A stretch of 64,000 nucleotides of DNA. It comes from Leucaena leucocephala. Lineage: Eukaryota; Streptophyta; Magnoliopsida; Fabales; Fabaceae. Shown piece after piece: positions 23,615-36,290 of the stretch. Location of the stretch: assembly GCA_037074615.1 (NCBI GenBank), contig CM073518.1, forward strand, positions 186,001 through 250,000. Reading direction: 5' to 3'. Positions within the stretch are counted from its first letter, which is position 1. Each line of letters begins with the position of its first letter. A model generated the notes under the pieces. The model had not been told where the DNA came from and searched no databases. It saw only the letters and a list, made by a program, of their open reading frames with translations. A program made the position numbers and the translations under genes.

Positions 23615-25231
23615 TTTCCTGCATCACAAATAAATCCAATTCAACTGGCTAATACCTTCAAGCCGCAGGTCATTTACAGTTGCTCTATCAACCGGAGTTC
23701 AACAGGTAAGAGTAGAGTGCAACAAAATAACAGTTAGCTAGACACATCATCTAAGCCTTCTAGAAAAGCTGCGGCTCATCTGTCCCTTAAATTCCACCAC
23801 ATGAACTGTCTAGTGTCCTATGGATCCTAATAACTCCCTAAAATAATGGAAGTTTAATTTAATCTATCAAACTAAAATCGATCTTCTTCATGATTCTTCT
23901 AATTAGAACATTACTACTGACTTAAACAGAAGATTCAATATGACAGAACAAAGAGTGATGGTCTAGAACTTGCCTAGAATCATTCCAACTTAGAAAGAGG
24001 AAATGGCAGTCATTCTCCTTAATTGGAACGGTTTAGATATGTTAAAAATAAGTTTTTATTAAAAATCTAAACCATCCAGATGAACTGGGAGACAAAGATT
24101 TGTTCAAAATGCACGACTCCTTCTCAACATAAAAGAATCCATCTTAAAAATGGGTGCATCGCTGGTTAGCAAATAGCAGTAAAGATGGAGTTCATTCCAT
24201 ACAAGAGCATCAATTGCGTAAGAGTAAGATGCAGAAACCCCTGAAATACGATGCAAAAAGAGACATGGGCAAAAATGCTAACCTGGAATATTAACTTTTT
24301 AATACCAACAGACTAACGTTTCTTCCCTCTGGTGTATTGTCTTTTTTGAGCGTCTATAATTAAATTTCAGTTCAAACTTCCAAGGTCAGCCTTCAATAGC
24401 ATCGAATCAATTTGTAGACCCAGGCAGACGCAAACATTTTGAACAATCTAATCTCAACTACCATACATGAGTAGAGCAAAGTAATACCGATGAAATTAAC
24501 GGAAATAGTAAGGTGGAATTCCAATTGAAAACCAGAGAAAACAATGGAGAACAGCGCTGATGACTGCGAATCCTAGATCTGCCGGAAAAATGTAAGAGCC
24601 GAAGGGAGAAAGCGAGCAGAAGGCAACCTGCTCACGAAGATAGAGGGAGGTGAACAGTGGATGTCGTTGCCGCAACGGCTGTCGACGATGACCTTTTTGT
24701 TTTTTGTAGGCAACTCCGACTCCGTGGACGCTGATTCACATCAGGCCACGGATGCAATAAGACATATCACGGCGAGTCGCCGATCGGAAATTCGTGATGT
24801 CAATTGGATCCGTGGCATGAATTTTTTCCCTTTGGGCCAACTGAATATTGCATTAGAAACTACAAACAAACGGAGAATGGGCACATCCATCTTGATTTGA
24901 GTAGTAAATAAATCAATATTATTCAAGTGAGATCTCAAATTTAAATTTTAGTATATGTAAACAAATTTTATTGAGAGACTTATTCACCATAACCAAATAC
25001 GTGATACGGATTAAATTTAGATATAATCAAGATAAAACTCAAATGAACTGGGTATATAACTAAAAAAAATAAAAAAAACTACAGACAAACGGAGAATGGG
25101 GCACATCCATCAACTGATCCCTTAAACAACATATTATGCATAATTGTAACAAAAAAACATATTATGCATAAAAAATATCTAGTTATTATTATTGGTAAAG
25201 AGATACATTTACTGTGTGTTTTGCATATAAA
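23615..25231. other. upstream of the Yos1-like relic, no other gene seen
   Basis: May contain the old 5' UTR intron and first exon of the Yos1-like relic; a possible donor (GAGCAG|GTTGCC, minus strand) lies near 24630. A 35-bp direct repeat occurs at 24857-24891 and 25077-25112. No other gene is recognised. Confidence 0.4.
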
Positions 25232-25928
25232 TTGTAGAATCGATTTTAGTCTTAAATTACGATTTTGAAGCCTTTCAGCTAAATACCTAAAATTTTTTGA
25301 TAATCCTGTTTGAGGACAAACTATGATTTTATTTTTTAAAACCATAGTTTGCCCAGAATCTAGCTCCAGCAACTTTTTTTGCCAAAAAAACAATATCTTT
25401 TACCGTTAAAAGTTGAAGGACATTTATTATCGTACAACAAGAATTTATTTTTCTCTTGACTCCTCCTCTCTCCTGCTCCTGCTGCTTCTTCATTTTTCAT
25501 TTTCCTCTTCCTTCTCCTACGCCTCATTTTTCATATGTTTCTCATTTCTATATATATAATATTCATTTATTACATACATTTTTAAATTCTCCATATAAAT
25601 TCTAAATTACAAAATATACTATTTAAATAGAAAAAAAATATAATTAAAACGAATATTATAAATTTTTATCTTACATATATTCATTTATTTTTGACTCACT
25701 TAAATAAAAAATTATAAATATAATTTATACATTATATAATTATCATATTTAGTTCATATTATTTTTGATAAATTGTATATGAAAAAATAATTCTGTTAGT
25801 AATCATCCAAACATCTCCAATTTTTAAAATCAATTTTTTTTTCAAAATCTATTTTTCCTAAAATCTATTCTTCCCATAATTTATTCTCTAGAATCTATTC
25901 TCAAAAGCTAATCCAAATGGGCCCTTAG
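25232..25928 (+). repeat. MITE-like repeat, copy C
   Basis: The right end repeats 'aaaatctattcttccca' and 'tctattctcaaaagctaatccaaa', matching the right end of 1690-2118. The interior is longer and more AT-rich. Boundaries are approximate. Confidence 0.45.
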
Positions 25929-26103
25929 GTCTTCTTAGTTCAACTGAAAGGAGAGGAAGAAGAAGAGAGATTATGTGAATAATTTTAATATTATCTTGTT
26001 TAGATAGATTAGAGGAAAAAGGAAATGAAGAGTTTTAATATTATCTTATTCAGTTCATGAGGAGAGGGGATAAAAAATATTTTTATATGTACAACTTTAT
26101 CCC

Positions 26104-26389
26104 GTCGGTGGTTTGGACACGTACAAAGAAGGCCGTCTTAGGTGGTTTGGACACGTACAAAGAAGGCCAAGGGATGCGCCGGTGAGGAGGGTGGATCAAA
26201 TAGTATGGAGTCCGGTTAAAAGGAGTAGAGGAAGGCCAAAGAGAACGCTCAACGAGGTCATTGAGCGGGATCTCCTGGTCAATAACCTATCCAAGGATTT
26301 AGTTTTTGACAGAGCACAATGGCGTCGTATGATCCATGTAGCCGACCCCATTTAATGGGAAAAGGCTTTGTTGTTATTGTTGTTGTTGT
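26104..26389 (+). mobile_element. 5'-truncated LINE (RTE-like) insertion
   Basis: The frame encodes the C-terminal tail seen in plant LINE reverse transcriptases: LRWFGHVQRRP, RGRPKRTLNEV, DRAQWRRMIHVADP. It is followed by the usual TTTAATGGGAAAAGGCTTTG 3' end and a TTG-repeat tail. Both sides carry the same 15-16 bp, tgtacaactttatccc (26089-26103 and 26390-26405), a target-site duplication. The 5' end has a short duplicated piece (ggtggtttggacacgtac at about 26108 and 26142). It is a dead fragment. Confidence 0.9.
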
Positions 26390-26405
26390 TGTACAACTTT
26401 ATCCC

Positions 26406-28383
26406 TATTTTATTTAAGTCATTTTTAAATTTTTTATAGAATATTTAATAAATTATATAAAATTATAATTTTATAATTATTAATATTGAATAAATATAAA
26501 TATATTTATATTTATATATAATAATTACAAATATTATAATTATAATATATATATAATAATAATAAAATATTTAAAAAAAACAAGAGGCAATGCTATGCAA
26601 CCATTTTTTTCCTCATCTTTAATTCTTCACCTAGTCGTATAAACCTTAGCTGCAACATCTCTTCCCACTTTCACCAATGGCGTCGCTTCCTCATCTTTTG
26701 CGATTGAAGGTGGGAAATGGCGATGTCACTTTGCTCTGGGATGAGTGGGGAGACGGTTGAAACTATGAGGTTGCTAGTCGTGAAGTATAACGGCAGCTGG
26801 TGAGAGTTTAGAGGCAATATGGATGAAGATCGAGGAGTGGGTGAGGATGAAGAAGAAAGTCAAGGGTATTATGGGAATATTAAAAAATTTTATGAGTATG
26901 AAGAAGTTAAAATATTATACTTCTCCAAATTCTCCAGAGGAGAGGGTTATAAGGGGAGGTCTTCCTAAAATTTTTATGTTATCAGACAAGGAGAGGCGGG
27001 AAAAATCACTCCCTTCTCCTTCAGTTTTTGGTGTAAATTGATTCATGATTCTCCTAATTATTTCATGGAGTCGGAGACATTTTTCGACGAGGGAGAAGAT
27101 GAGGGAGTGAAAGGTAAGAATGGTCACGGACAAGAGGAGGAGGAGGAGATAAATGAAGGGACGAGAAGATTAAACCCGAAGAGAAAGAGGAAAGCGTCGT
27201 CATAGCGATGTAGAAGCTGAGCGAGGTGACGTGTTGTTGCAAGACGGAGCTCATGGGTCTACGCACATGGGTGTTTTTGTTATTTTGTTGGTGATGAAGT
27301 TCTTCGTGACTGTAAATTTGGGGCATATTTTTGTTCTACCTATCTCTTTTAATTGACAAGTACAAAGGGATTTCTAAGAGAAGATTGATTTAAACCTTGA
27401 AAACCTATTGCTTTATTTGAATACTGATATGATGCCTTTCAGAAACTGGTTAAGCATATGAACAGTGTTCACAGCTTGATGAATGAGAGAAAACTTGAAT
27501 CGCTTTATGGAACGAGGGTGAGAGATGAGATGCAGGGGCAAAGGGAAGAGAACATTTCTGGCTTATAACTAACTGTGTTAATTGCTCTATTTTTAACACT
27601 TCAAATCGCTAATCATAAAATACTTGAGGTATTACTTAAAAAATTAGTTTAAATAGATGGGTGTACCTTATCTTTTTATTAAAATCTAACCAAGGCCCAA
27701 GCCCACCGTTTCAAGCTGTTTAATTTTTCTCTTCTCGATTTCTTTTACCCCCACCCTTTTTTGCCCTTTTTCTTTGTTTTTTTTCCTGAATTTCCCAACC
27801 TTTCTAGTAGCCGAATACGTGAATAAAACTGTATTAAGTATCGTTGAGCCCCTTATGGGCTATGGCCCACCAAAAAGAAACGCTGAAGCCCTTGCAATTG
27901 GATTATCTCATTTTATAATTATATAATATATTAATTTTTTTTTATGAAATTTTAAAAAATATATATATTATGCCCAAAATCAACTGACCTGAAACTACGT
28001 GCTGAATTCTCAAGCACAAACAATAGCCACAAAAAATTGGACAACATATAATTTTGATTAATATTAATTTAGGATATTGTTCGAATTTTATTTTTACACA
28101 AATATTTACTTCATTCTTGTCTTTTTAAGGATAGGCAGCTGTAATATTTAAAGGATCAAATCATATTGGGGGAAAAGACTCATGAACTAGACCTCTACAT
28201 TTGAAGGATGAAAGGAATACATGTTGTGAGTAAGACTAATGTGAAAAATGAGACTATGGCGCTATTGCAAAACTACCGGGCCAAAATTCTCTATACAAAA
28301 GTATGCAACAGCAAATGCAGCAAGTAAATAAAAAAAACATGGAAAATGCATGCATGATCCACGTCATGGCCAAAACCCACGGG
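26406..28383. other. intergenic, nothing recognised
   Basis: AT-rich spacer. Short frames near 26823 and 27063 show charged or low-complexity protein without a known family. The right end should include the 3' UTR of the O-fucosyltransferase gene. Confidence 0.4.
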
Positions 28384-30713
28384 CTAATCGTTGATTTCCG
28401 GGGTGTTCCTTGACCTCTCACAAATGCAACCAGGATAAGGGTTTGCGTAGAAGCTCTCTTCAAATTTTGGGTGTCGCTTGCTCTTCCTAAGACTCGGTGC
28501 TCCCACCCTGTTCACATGCAGGCTCCTCACCTTCCCTTTAAAATCCTCCCAAGATATCAAACCATTGTCCAGCTGATCAATCAGTCTCACAAACTTCTGC
28601 CTGCAAAACAAACACACACATTAGATTAGGATTGGGGTGCACGGATTATCAGAAACTGTTGATCACCTGTCTGGGTCAATGGTTTTTCGAAAACCTTGGT
28701 ACCGTCTGTGGCCCCTGGCCGCTTTGGCCATGTTCCCATTGTAGCTAAAAACAAAAACATCACTCTCGACCGCGATGACATAGTCCAGAGCGGCGAGTTG
28801 ATTCTGATGCAGCCTAAATGGTTTTAGTTCTTCGTAGGTGGCCAAAGTGGAATGGGAGAACACGTTGGGGTACTTAGCCAGCAGCGGATTGATTCCGTTT
28901 TTGCCATAAATATCGCCTGCGGCTATGTAAATTGTTGTGTCTAGTGGGAAGCCAAGAGCCTCCAGAAACACGGCCATCTCCCTCGGAGTCATGGGGCACC
29001 GCCCCCTTAGGCGCCTTCCCCTGCTGTCAATCTCTTTCTCCTTCCAGTGTTTTACCGCGTATCTCATCTTTCTGAGCTCCTGGGCCTCTGCTTTTGTCAG
29101 GTTGTGGCTGCAGCCTGTGAAAGCAAGCATGTCCTTTTCATATCTGCAATTCACCATATATATGCGCTAGCTAGTGTCAAGAAAAGACAACTTCAAAACT
29201 CTCTCCAATCTCTAATGGGTTAAACCATTCATACTTTACCTCAAATGGAGTGCAATGTACGGGCTGCTGCTGTTTTTTCTAAGCCTATTCACTAGCTTCC
29301 CACTGAGCTCTTCGATTGATTTTGAGAACCTAAGCCCTTCGTACATCGCACGACAACGCACCTTTTGGATGGAATTATGCAGACCATTATTCACGAGCCG
29401 GGAATCAGTATGCGTGAATGAAACCACTTTGTGTTTCGTCAACAATTGCAGTATCTCCCCTCTGTAATAACTGGCCTACAATGTTTCATATTGGTTTTGT
29501 GTCTGTTAAAACTTCAGGGGGGAAACTTATATTCACGTTATATACATGTCTCATCATGTCGCTTATCAGTAACTAACGTGTTACCTTGGACCAAGAAACT
29601 GGAGCCTTTACGAATGGTTTAATCTGTGCTAAATGGGCAGGTAGAGTCTCCACTATATCGACTTCATCTGCTAAAACTTCGATGAAGTGATTCCAATCAA
29701 AAACATCTTTGAAACCGCTGAAACGATCAACATTGGAACAAAAGGAAATTAATTAGAAAGGGCGGAAGACCCGTTTGGCAAGAAACACAACTGTAACGGG
29801 TGAGAATCCAAATAAACCTTGGATCGGTCCAGAAGGAATGATGATCTAATGAAGGCAAAACCAAGGTGGCGTTCATTATTCTTGCAACAGCGATCATGTC
29901 ACTAATCTGCGAGTGGCGCAGGGCGGATTAATTCATAACTCGAACCATGCAATTGATAAAGAGAATGAACTAGGAGGAGAAATGGATTACACACGTACGC
30001 CGGTTTTCATCTGGTTTAAGCCTCCATTGGCATGAACCAATACGTAACCATTTGTGGCGTTTGATCTCCCTGTACGTAGGATAGAAACTCTTAGCTTTTA
30101 AAAAGATGGCCGAGGGGGGAATTTATCACCCACACTCAAACTTTACACAATAAAGGCCGTTGGACGTACGTACTTTTTGGATCTCCATCCACGCATTTGT
30201 AATAGTTGTCACTGTTAGGCTGCTTCCATACGTCAGGAGTCTAACTAACATGAATTAAACCGACAATAACATCACAATCAAGACGCAGCATTTGAAGGAG
30301 ATTAATGTTTCACCAAACACGCATGCATGTGATGAATATAGCATTTGAATCTGGGGCAAGCATCCATTTCCACTACTAAACTGATCTGTATATGTCAATT
30401 AAAATGTAAGATATATAGATGGAATCAATGATATGCATATTCATAAGCTAACCAGCAACATGGGCGGCGAGGGTATGTCTTGAACGACGTTAGAATGAAT
30501 GGAAGGATCTAACCGGAGATGCAAAAGCATATTGAGCAGCGCAAACTTGACGAGGACGCACATGAAAGCAAGAAACAACAAGGCCCAAGACAAGCGACGT
30601 GCAGTGTGGAGCCTAAAGAGCTTCCGTCGGAAGGAGGCGGTGCTTCTGGTTCCATGACGTTCCTCGGCGCCGCCCTCTAACGACACAACCCTCCTTGCGT
30701 GCAGCGTTGCCAT
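28384..30713 (-). CDS. plant O-fucosyltransferase family protein
   Basis: Eight exons are predicted on the minus strand: 30713-30453, 30240-30174, 30069-29999, 29906-29818, 29717-29585, 29475-29240, 29143-28667 and 28600-28384. All join in frame to 516 residues. A basic N-terminus is followed by one membrane segment at about residues 41-66 (LSWALLFLAFMCVLVKFALL), as in a Golgi type II protein. The catalytic region shows GYVLVHANGGLNQMKTGI, SFWTDPSGFKDVF, FTHTDSRLVNNGL, ALHLRYEKDMLAFTGC and IYIAAGDIYG, all typical of plant PF10250 O-fucosyltransferase-like enzymes. It ends SRNTPEIND. The start was chosen at MATLHARR because it is the first ATG in frame before the membrane segment. The exact substrate is unknown. 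Confidence 0.92.
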
Positions 30714-33358
30714 CACCACAAGTCGCAACAATTGCCACGGAGACGAAAGGCATGAATTGAGAGATAAGCAGGCCTTCCCGCTGAGTTTGGGGCTTGTGCT
30801 TTTTTGGGGTGCAAGGCCAGCGACTTACACGGCGACTCACGCTCTCTGTTCCTCTATTCTACCATCTAAAATAGCTCCCTTCATTTCACTTTCAACATCT
30901 TTTCAACCACTTCCGTAATTTTAATCCCCCCTTATGATCCAACAAATCTATCTACCTAATCAACCCTGCAACTTTTCACAACCATAAATTTAACATCTCA
31001 TTATTGATAAAGTCAAGGGGTCCACATCCTTTAATTAATCCTGTAAAAACAAAGAAAAGACTTCATCTCCAGGGATATGTTTAGGGCACTATTTAAAGAA
31101 TCGACGCATGGTTTCCTTATGTTGCGGATATTTATTGTTTCAGTACATTTTATTTAATTAATTAATTTTGTGCGGTTAAAGCTCCTGATGAGACGACAGG
31201 CATTATTTGGCTACTCGATTTAGCAACTGGGACTTTGGAAGAAACAGGGAGACAAGATCACAAATAACTGGTACATTTCTAAGTATCCGGCTTCCAAGTG
31301 AGGAGTAACCCCTCGCACTGAGCGCAACTAGACATGTGAGACCGAAAGCGTTGATTCATATTCATATGGGTTTGGCTATTATATGGTTGAATATATGTTT
31401 TTTTTGCTTTGCTAGTATTTTAGAGTAAATTTTTGGGCCCACCAAATATGGGCAAGACACTTGCCTTTTCAGGCTATTATTTGCTCCCATCTTGAAATAA
31501 TGCTTCTTTGGGGTCTAAGCCATTGTTGCTAACTAGCTAATTAACTTTTTTGTTGGTGACCAACGGTGACGAGAAGCCCTTTCCTTTGTTGGGGTAAAAT
31601 ATGTAGCATTATTAGAGTGACTTGGGAGTGGGATCGCATGAATGGTTGAAATCTCATCTCATTTATTAAGCATACAGTACTCGTAGCATTTTATAATGTG
31701 ATTATATATATTGCATAAAGAATATTTTATACGAAGCCATATTCGAAGGTATAATTGAGCTACGGGCAATGGTCGTCAGATATAATATAACAGGATATAT
31801 TCAGAAAGCACATTGAAGGCACCGCAATAAACTGAGCAAAATCAATGAAATCCTAATGATCTCAAGTATGAATATAAATTGCCGGTACTCATTAAGCGAG
31901 GGACTGTTGTGCAGATCCTGAACACATTCATTCGTGAGTCCTAAATTACCAGCAATAATCTTGGGGCTTAAATTACTATAATAGACAGATCGAGGAGGGG
32001 CATTCATTGTGAATGGGTAGGGATCTTAGAATAATTTGATTGAGTCCAAGTTTGAGATCATGTGCGCCTGCACACGAGGGCGATAACCAAATGCGTGCAC
32101 CATCATCTCTCATCCTAATTCCTAATACTAGTCCCTTGGCAAATTGATCCATGAGGAACCTAGACTACTGTGGCACGGAGCCTAAAATGACTTCCTGATT
32201 TATAAGCCATGGTTTTCTGCAGGAGCTTGTGTTGAATAGCGATCGATTCTTGAATCAACTCCTCCGAGCCTCCATTGGCATGCATTTGGGCGTTAGTGGA
32301 GGGTGGGTGAATGAAGGGAGGATTCGCGCCAAACGTGCCGGGGTGGGAATCGTGGGGGATAGTTTAATGGGAGAATTGAATAAATACGGCATACGCGTGC
32401 GCTGGGATTTATAATATTCCAACGTGGGGATCTCGTCGCGGCAGCTCAGTTGTGCTTCGCTCCCACCCTTAGCCCAATGGATCAATGGATCCCCCTCACC
32501 AATTTAATACTCTAACATGCTACCCCCTACGTTAATATAACAACTAATTAAAGATTAAATTTAATCTTACATATATGGCCTTCATTTATCTTATATATAA
32601 TAGTTATCATTTCTTTAAATTAATTTATAATCTAAATATTTTGAAGAGATCGTGCCTTAATCTATTCAACTATACTCCCAGGAAGGAAGGAGGAGGGAGT
32701 ATTGTTGAATTATCTACCTGTCATGCTTTTATGTTTTATCAAACAAACCATGATATTAAAATCAAGCGACATAATCATGCACTCATGAGTCGTCTGGGCA
32801 CAGTTGCAGAAAGGATCAAAATGTTGGCAAGGACTTCCCTTGTCCGTCCGTCGGTGCCCCGAAAGTCAAAACTCCAAAAAAACATAAGAGTTGAATTGGG
32901 ATTTATTACAACGAATAAAAAGAGCGTTTCCTTCCCTTGCAGCACCAGATCCGTGCTTCTATGCTGTTCCTACTAACCTATCTTCCTTCAACCCCTGCTT
33001 AGTTTGCAGACGCACTCTCCTGTTTGGTCATCCTCCAGACTCGACCCTTCCCCCTCCTTCGACTTCACCCACCATCTCTCTCTCTCTCTTATTCTGTAAC
33101 TATCCGCTCCTTTCATTCTTCTTCTCTGGTCCTGCCCCCATCTTCATCTTCCATGATACCAGCTTCCCAGATCCATGGAAGGAAACCCCTCCCCTTCTTG
33201 TTTTGACCCCTTCCCCTCCTTCGCTATATCTCCTCCAATACCTAGATTCCTTCTCTCCGAGTTTCTATCAGATCAATGCCCTTCTCTTCTTCCCCTTCCC
33301 CTTTAATCCCTTCCCTCTCTCGACATTAAGGGCCTCCCATCGGAATCCGCCCCTCAAA
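30714..33358. other. intergenic, divergent promoter region
   Basis: Upstream DNA shared by the minus-strand O-fucosyltransferase and the plus-strand translocator. No recognisable gene. The right 450 bp are pyrimidine-rich (many CTC and TTCC words) and probably contain the translocator 5' UTR. Confidence 0.45.
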
Positions 33359-33905
33359 ATGAAGGGTTCCAGCAAATTATTCACAATCGGCCTCGTCTCT
33401 TCTTGGTACTCCTCCAACATTGGGGTCCTCTTGCTCAACAAATACCTGCTCAGCAATTATGGCTTCAAGTACCCCATCTTCCTCACCATGTGCCACATGA
33501 CCGCTTGCTCCTTGTTCAGTTACATTGCTATAGCGTGGATGAAGATGGTGCCTATGCAGACCATTCGATCCGGAGTCCAATTCTTTAAGATCTCAGCTCT
33601 CAGCCTCGTCTTCTGCATCTCCGTTGTGTTCGGCAATGTATCGCTTCGTTACTTGCCCGTATCCTTCAATCAGGCAGTCGGAGCGACGACGCCATTCTTC
33701 ACCGCCGTTTTCGCTTACCTCATGACCTTCAAGAGGGAGGCTTGGCTCACTTATGTGACCCTTATTCCTGTTGTTACTGGGGTCATCATTGCTAGCGGGG
33801 TACCAGAGCTATTGTTTTCTTCCTTGCAATTTACAGTTCTAATTTCGCATCATTCGTTTTGATTCCTGCGATTTGGTTTTGCTCCACTTGTGGTGCTATT
33901 TCGAA

Positions 33906-33948
<43 letters not shown>

Positions 33949-35275
33949 CGAATCTTCAAATGAATTTAAATGTCCACTAATTGCTGAACTGAAATTCAAC
34001 TTTTGCTGGGAGTTGATGCTTCCCAATTTCTAATTATAGTGTTAGATCTTTGTTTTTTTTTTCCTGGTTATGTGGCGTCAAGTAATATTGGTGGTTTCAA
34101 GTGTTCTGACTTCTAATTCTTTGTTCTTTCTTTGTGTGGCCATAGGGTGAACCAAGTTTCCATTTATTTGGATTCATAATATGCGTTGCAGCTACAGCTG
34201 CACGGGCCCTAAAATCAGTGTTACAAGGAATTTTGCTTTCTTCTGAAGGGTAAGATACTTTGCGTCAATTCATTAATTTACTTGCACTTTGTTTTATTTT
34301 CAAGTTGTATATTAAAATGGGACAATGAGCACTGACTTTCCTATTCTGCTTCAGAGAGAAACTGAATTCTATGAACCTTCTTCTTTACATGGCTCCAATG
34401 GCCGTCGTTTTCCTTCTTCCTGCGACACTTATAATGGAAGAAAATGTGGTTGGCATCGCGGTGGCTCTTGCAAGAGATGATGTCAAGATCGTTTGGTATC
34501 TGCTATTTAATTCAGCACTTGCTTATTTTGTCAACCTGACCAATTTTTTGGTCACTAAACATACCAGCGCTCTTACTCTTCAGGTAAAACCCGCTTGTTC
34601 ATGTAGGCTTATGCCCCTTTGTCATTGTAAATTTTATTGTTTTTTACTCCAACAGACTTTCTCTGTTGTCTTATCAGTTGGGAGAATTTAATTTTGGTGA
34701 TTGTCAAAAAAATAAAAAACCTCATGTTATCAAATCATTGGATCTGGATAACTACATAGTTTTGCAAGTAATTAATATAGGGGAGGGTTGGATATTAATA
34801 ATTGAAACCTTTTGCAAAAATAGTTTCGAGGATGTTGCTTTTATGCTGGATAGTGCTCTAAAACTACAGCAGTTATTTTTAGATGGTGCTAGTGATAGGC
34901 CATTGAGATGTAGAAGTAAAATTCTGTCTACAAGTTTCAGTTTTTCAAGTCATGGTGAAACCGTGAATAGTTCCCCTTCTCCGTGAGAAGACTATGGTGA
35001 ATTTATTAACCTTAGGGTTTAAGGTAATTTAGATAGATATGGCAGTTAGGTGGGAAGATGTATTTGGACATTTGGTCTAGCTTGAAAGTGTTGATACACT
35101 TAACTAATACAAGAGTTTGCTTGTACAGGTACTTGGGAATGCTAAAGGTGCTGTGGCGGTAGTGGTTTCAATTATGATATTTAGAAATCCAGTCTCAGTT
35201 ACTGGAATGCTCGGTTACTCCCTTACAGTCCTTGGAGTTATACTTTACAGTGAAGCCAAAAAGCGAAGCAAGTAA
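33359..35275 (+). CDS. nucleotide-sugar / triose-phosphate translocator family protein
   Basis: Four exons (33359-33799, 34146-34249, 34355-34583, 35129-35275) join in frame to 306 residues. The protein begins MKGSSKLFTIGLVSSWYSSN and has about ten hydrophobic helices. Family stretches include [74 protein letters not shown] and LGNAKGAVAVVVS. This is the plant group annotated as probable sugar-phosphate/phosphate translocators of the nucleotide-sugar-transporter/TPT superfamily, expected in Golgi or another endomembrane. It ends EAKKRSK, a possible ER/Golgi-type basic tail. The frame stays open 156 codons upstream, but that part is low-complexity UTR-like sequence, and the family start is at 33359. 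Intron 1 has a (TA)n microsatellite. Substrate not determinable. Confidence 0.92.
33909..33947. repeat. (TA)n microsatellite
   Basis: About 39 bp of uninterrupted AT dinucleotides in intron 1 of the translocator gene. Confidence 0.95.
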
Positions 35276-36290
35276 ATACTAAGAGACTACATCTTATATT
35301 CATTACAGCACGGATTCCATTAGGCAGATTTGTGCACCATACTATCTCAGAATTCGGAGGTTTCTGACATTTTTCCCATCGCAGGGAAAGCCTCATTAAA
35401 CGGTTTCCCATTGTATTAGCAAAATTGATCAGAGATAGCCCACATAAGAAAGTTCCAATAAGTGATTCATGTCTGTCTATATACTACACTCCCACGTTGG
35501 GATCATAGAGGAATTCCACTTTTTCTTGCATTCTTTGAGGACAGAACTATAGAATTGGATCTCTCATCTGTTGTTAACATACATTTCATTGGATTTAGCT
35601 AATGATAACAGAATTTCTTAAGCTTTTAGTTTAATTAGTTATAGCAGATGGAGGAGGAAAAATGTGTAGAGTGTATTCTAATTGGTTGACTGAACGACCA
35701 AAGCATATGGATATTTGTTTCTCTACAATTTTAGAAATGGAGGCCACCTCAAAGTTCGCTCCATTTGTCATTTAACGAAAATATGCAATCATTTTAAAAA
35801 TGTTGGGGCATCGGCGAATATGCCATGTGTTTACCTTAATGAACTCTTTCTTCAGCAATAACACCTACGTCTGACTTTTGGAGCCAAATTCACAGAACTT
35901 AATCGGAATAACGAGTTAAAACAGGGTACCTCATGTTCAAAGTTTTCTGCAAACTTGATGATTTCTTTACCATATGAAATGTAAAGAATAAAACTACATG
36001 TTAAAGCCACAGGAAGAGAACAGAAAATGCTGAAGCCAAAGCCAAGTTAAAACAATTGCGATTACATTTGGAATGTGTATATACTTAATTTTTGCGATTT
36101 GCACCCAATGATTCCAGTTCAGTATTTGCAAACACGCAAACAAACATTAAACATTGGTCAAAATCAAAACATTAAGTTTGAATCAGGTGGTCCAAAAATT
36201 CAGACTACATTTCGGTTAAGTTCTAAAACTTCTGCATTGGTAAGTAGGATGAGAATGACTTCCAAAATGCATGTATATAATACCACCCAC
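35276..36290. other. 3' UTR and spacer, possible eroded exon
   Basis: The first part is the translocator 3' UTR. Near 36200-36240, on the minus strand, a weak match to the next exon of the ARM-type relic can be read (EVLELNRNVV then a stop). No other gene seen. Confidence 0.35.

Noticed and set aside
32891..33358. N-terminal extension of the translocator reading frame
   Set aside because: The frame happens to stay open, but the sequence is Ser/Pro/Phe-rich UTR-like and family proteins start at the MKGSSK Met at 33359.
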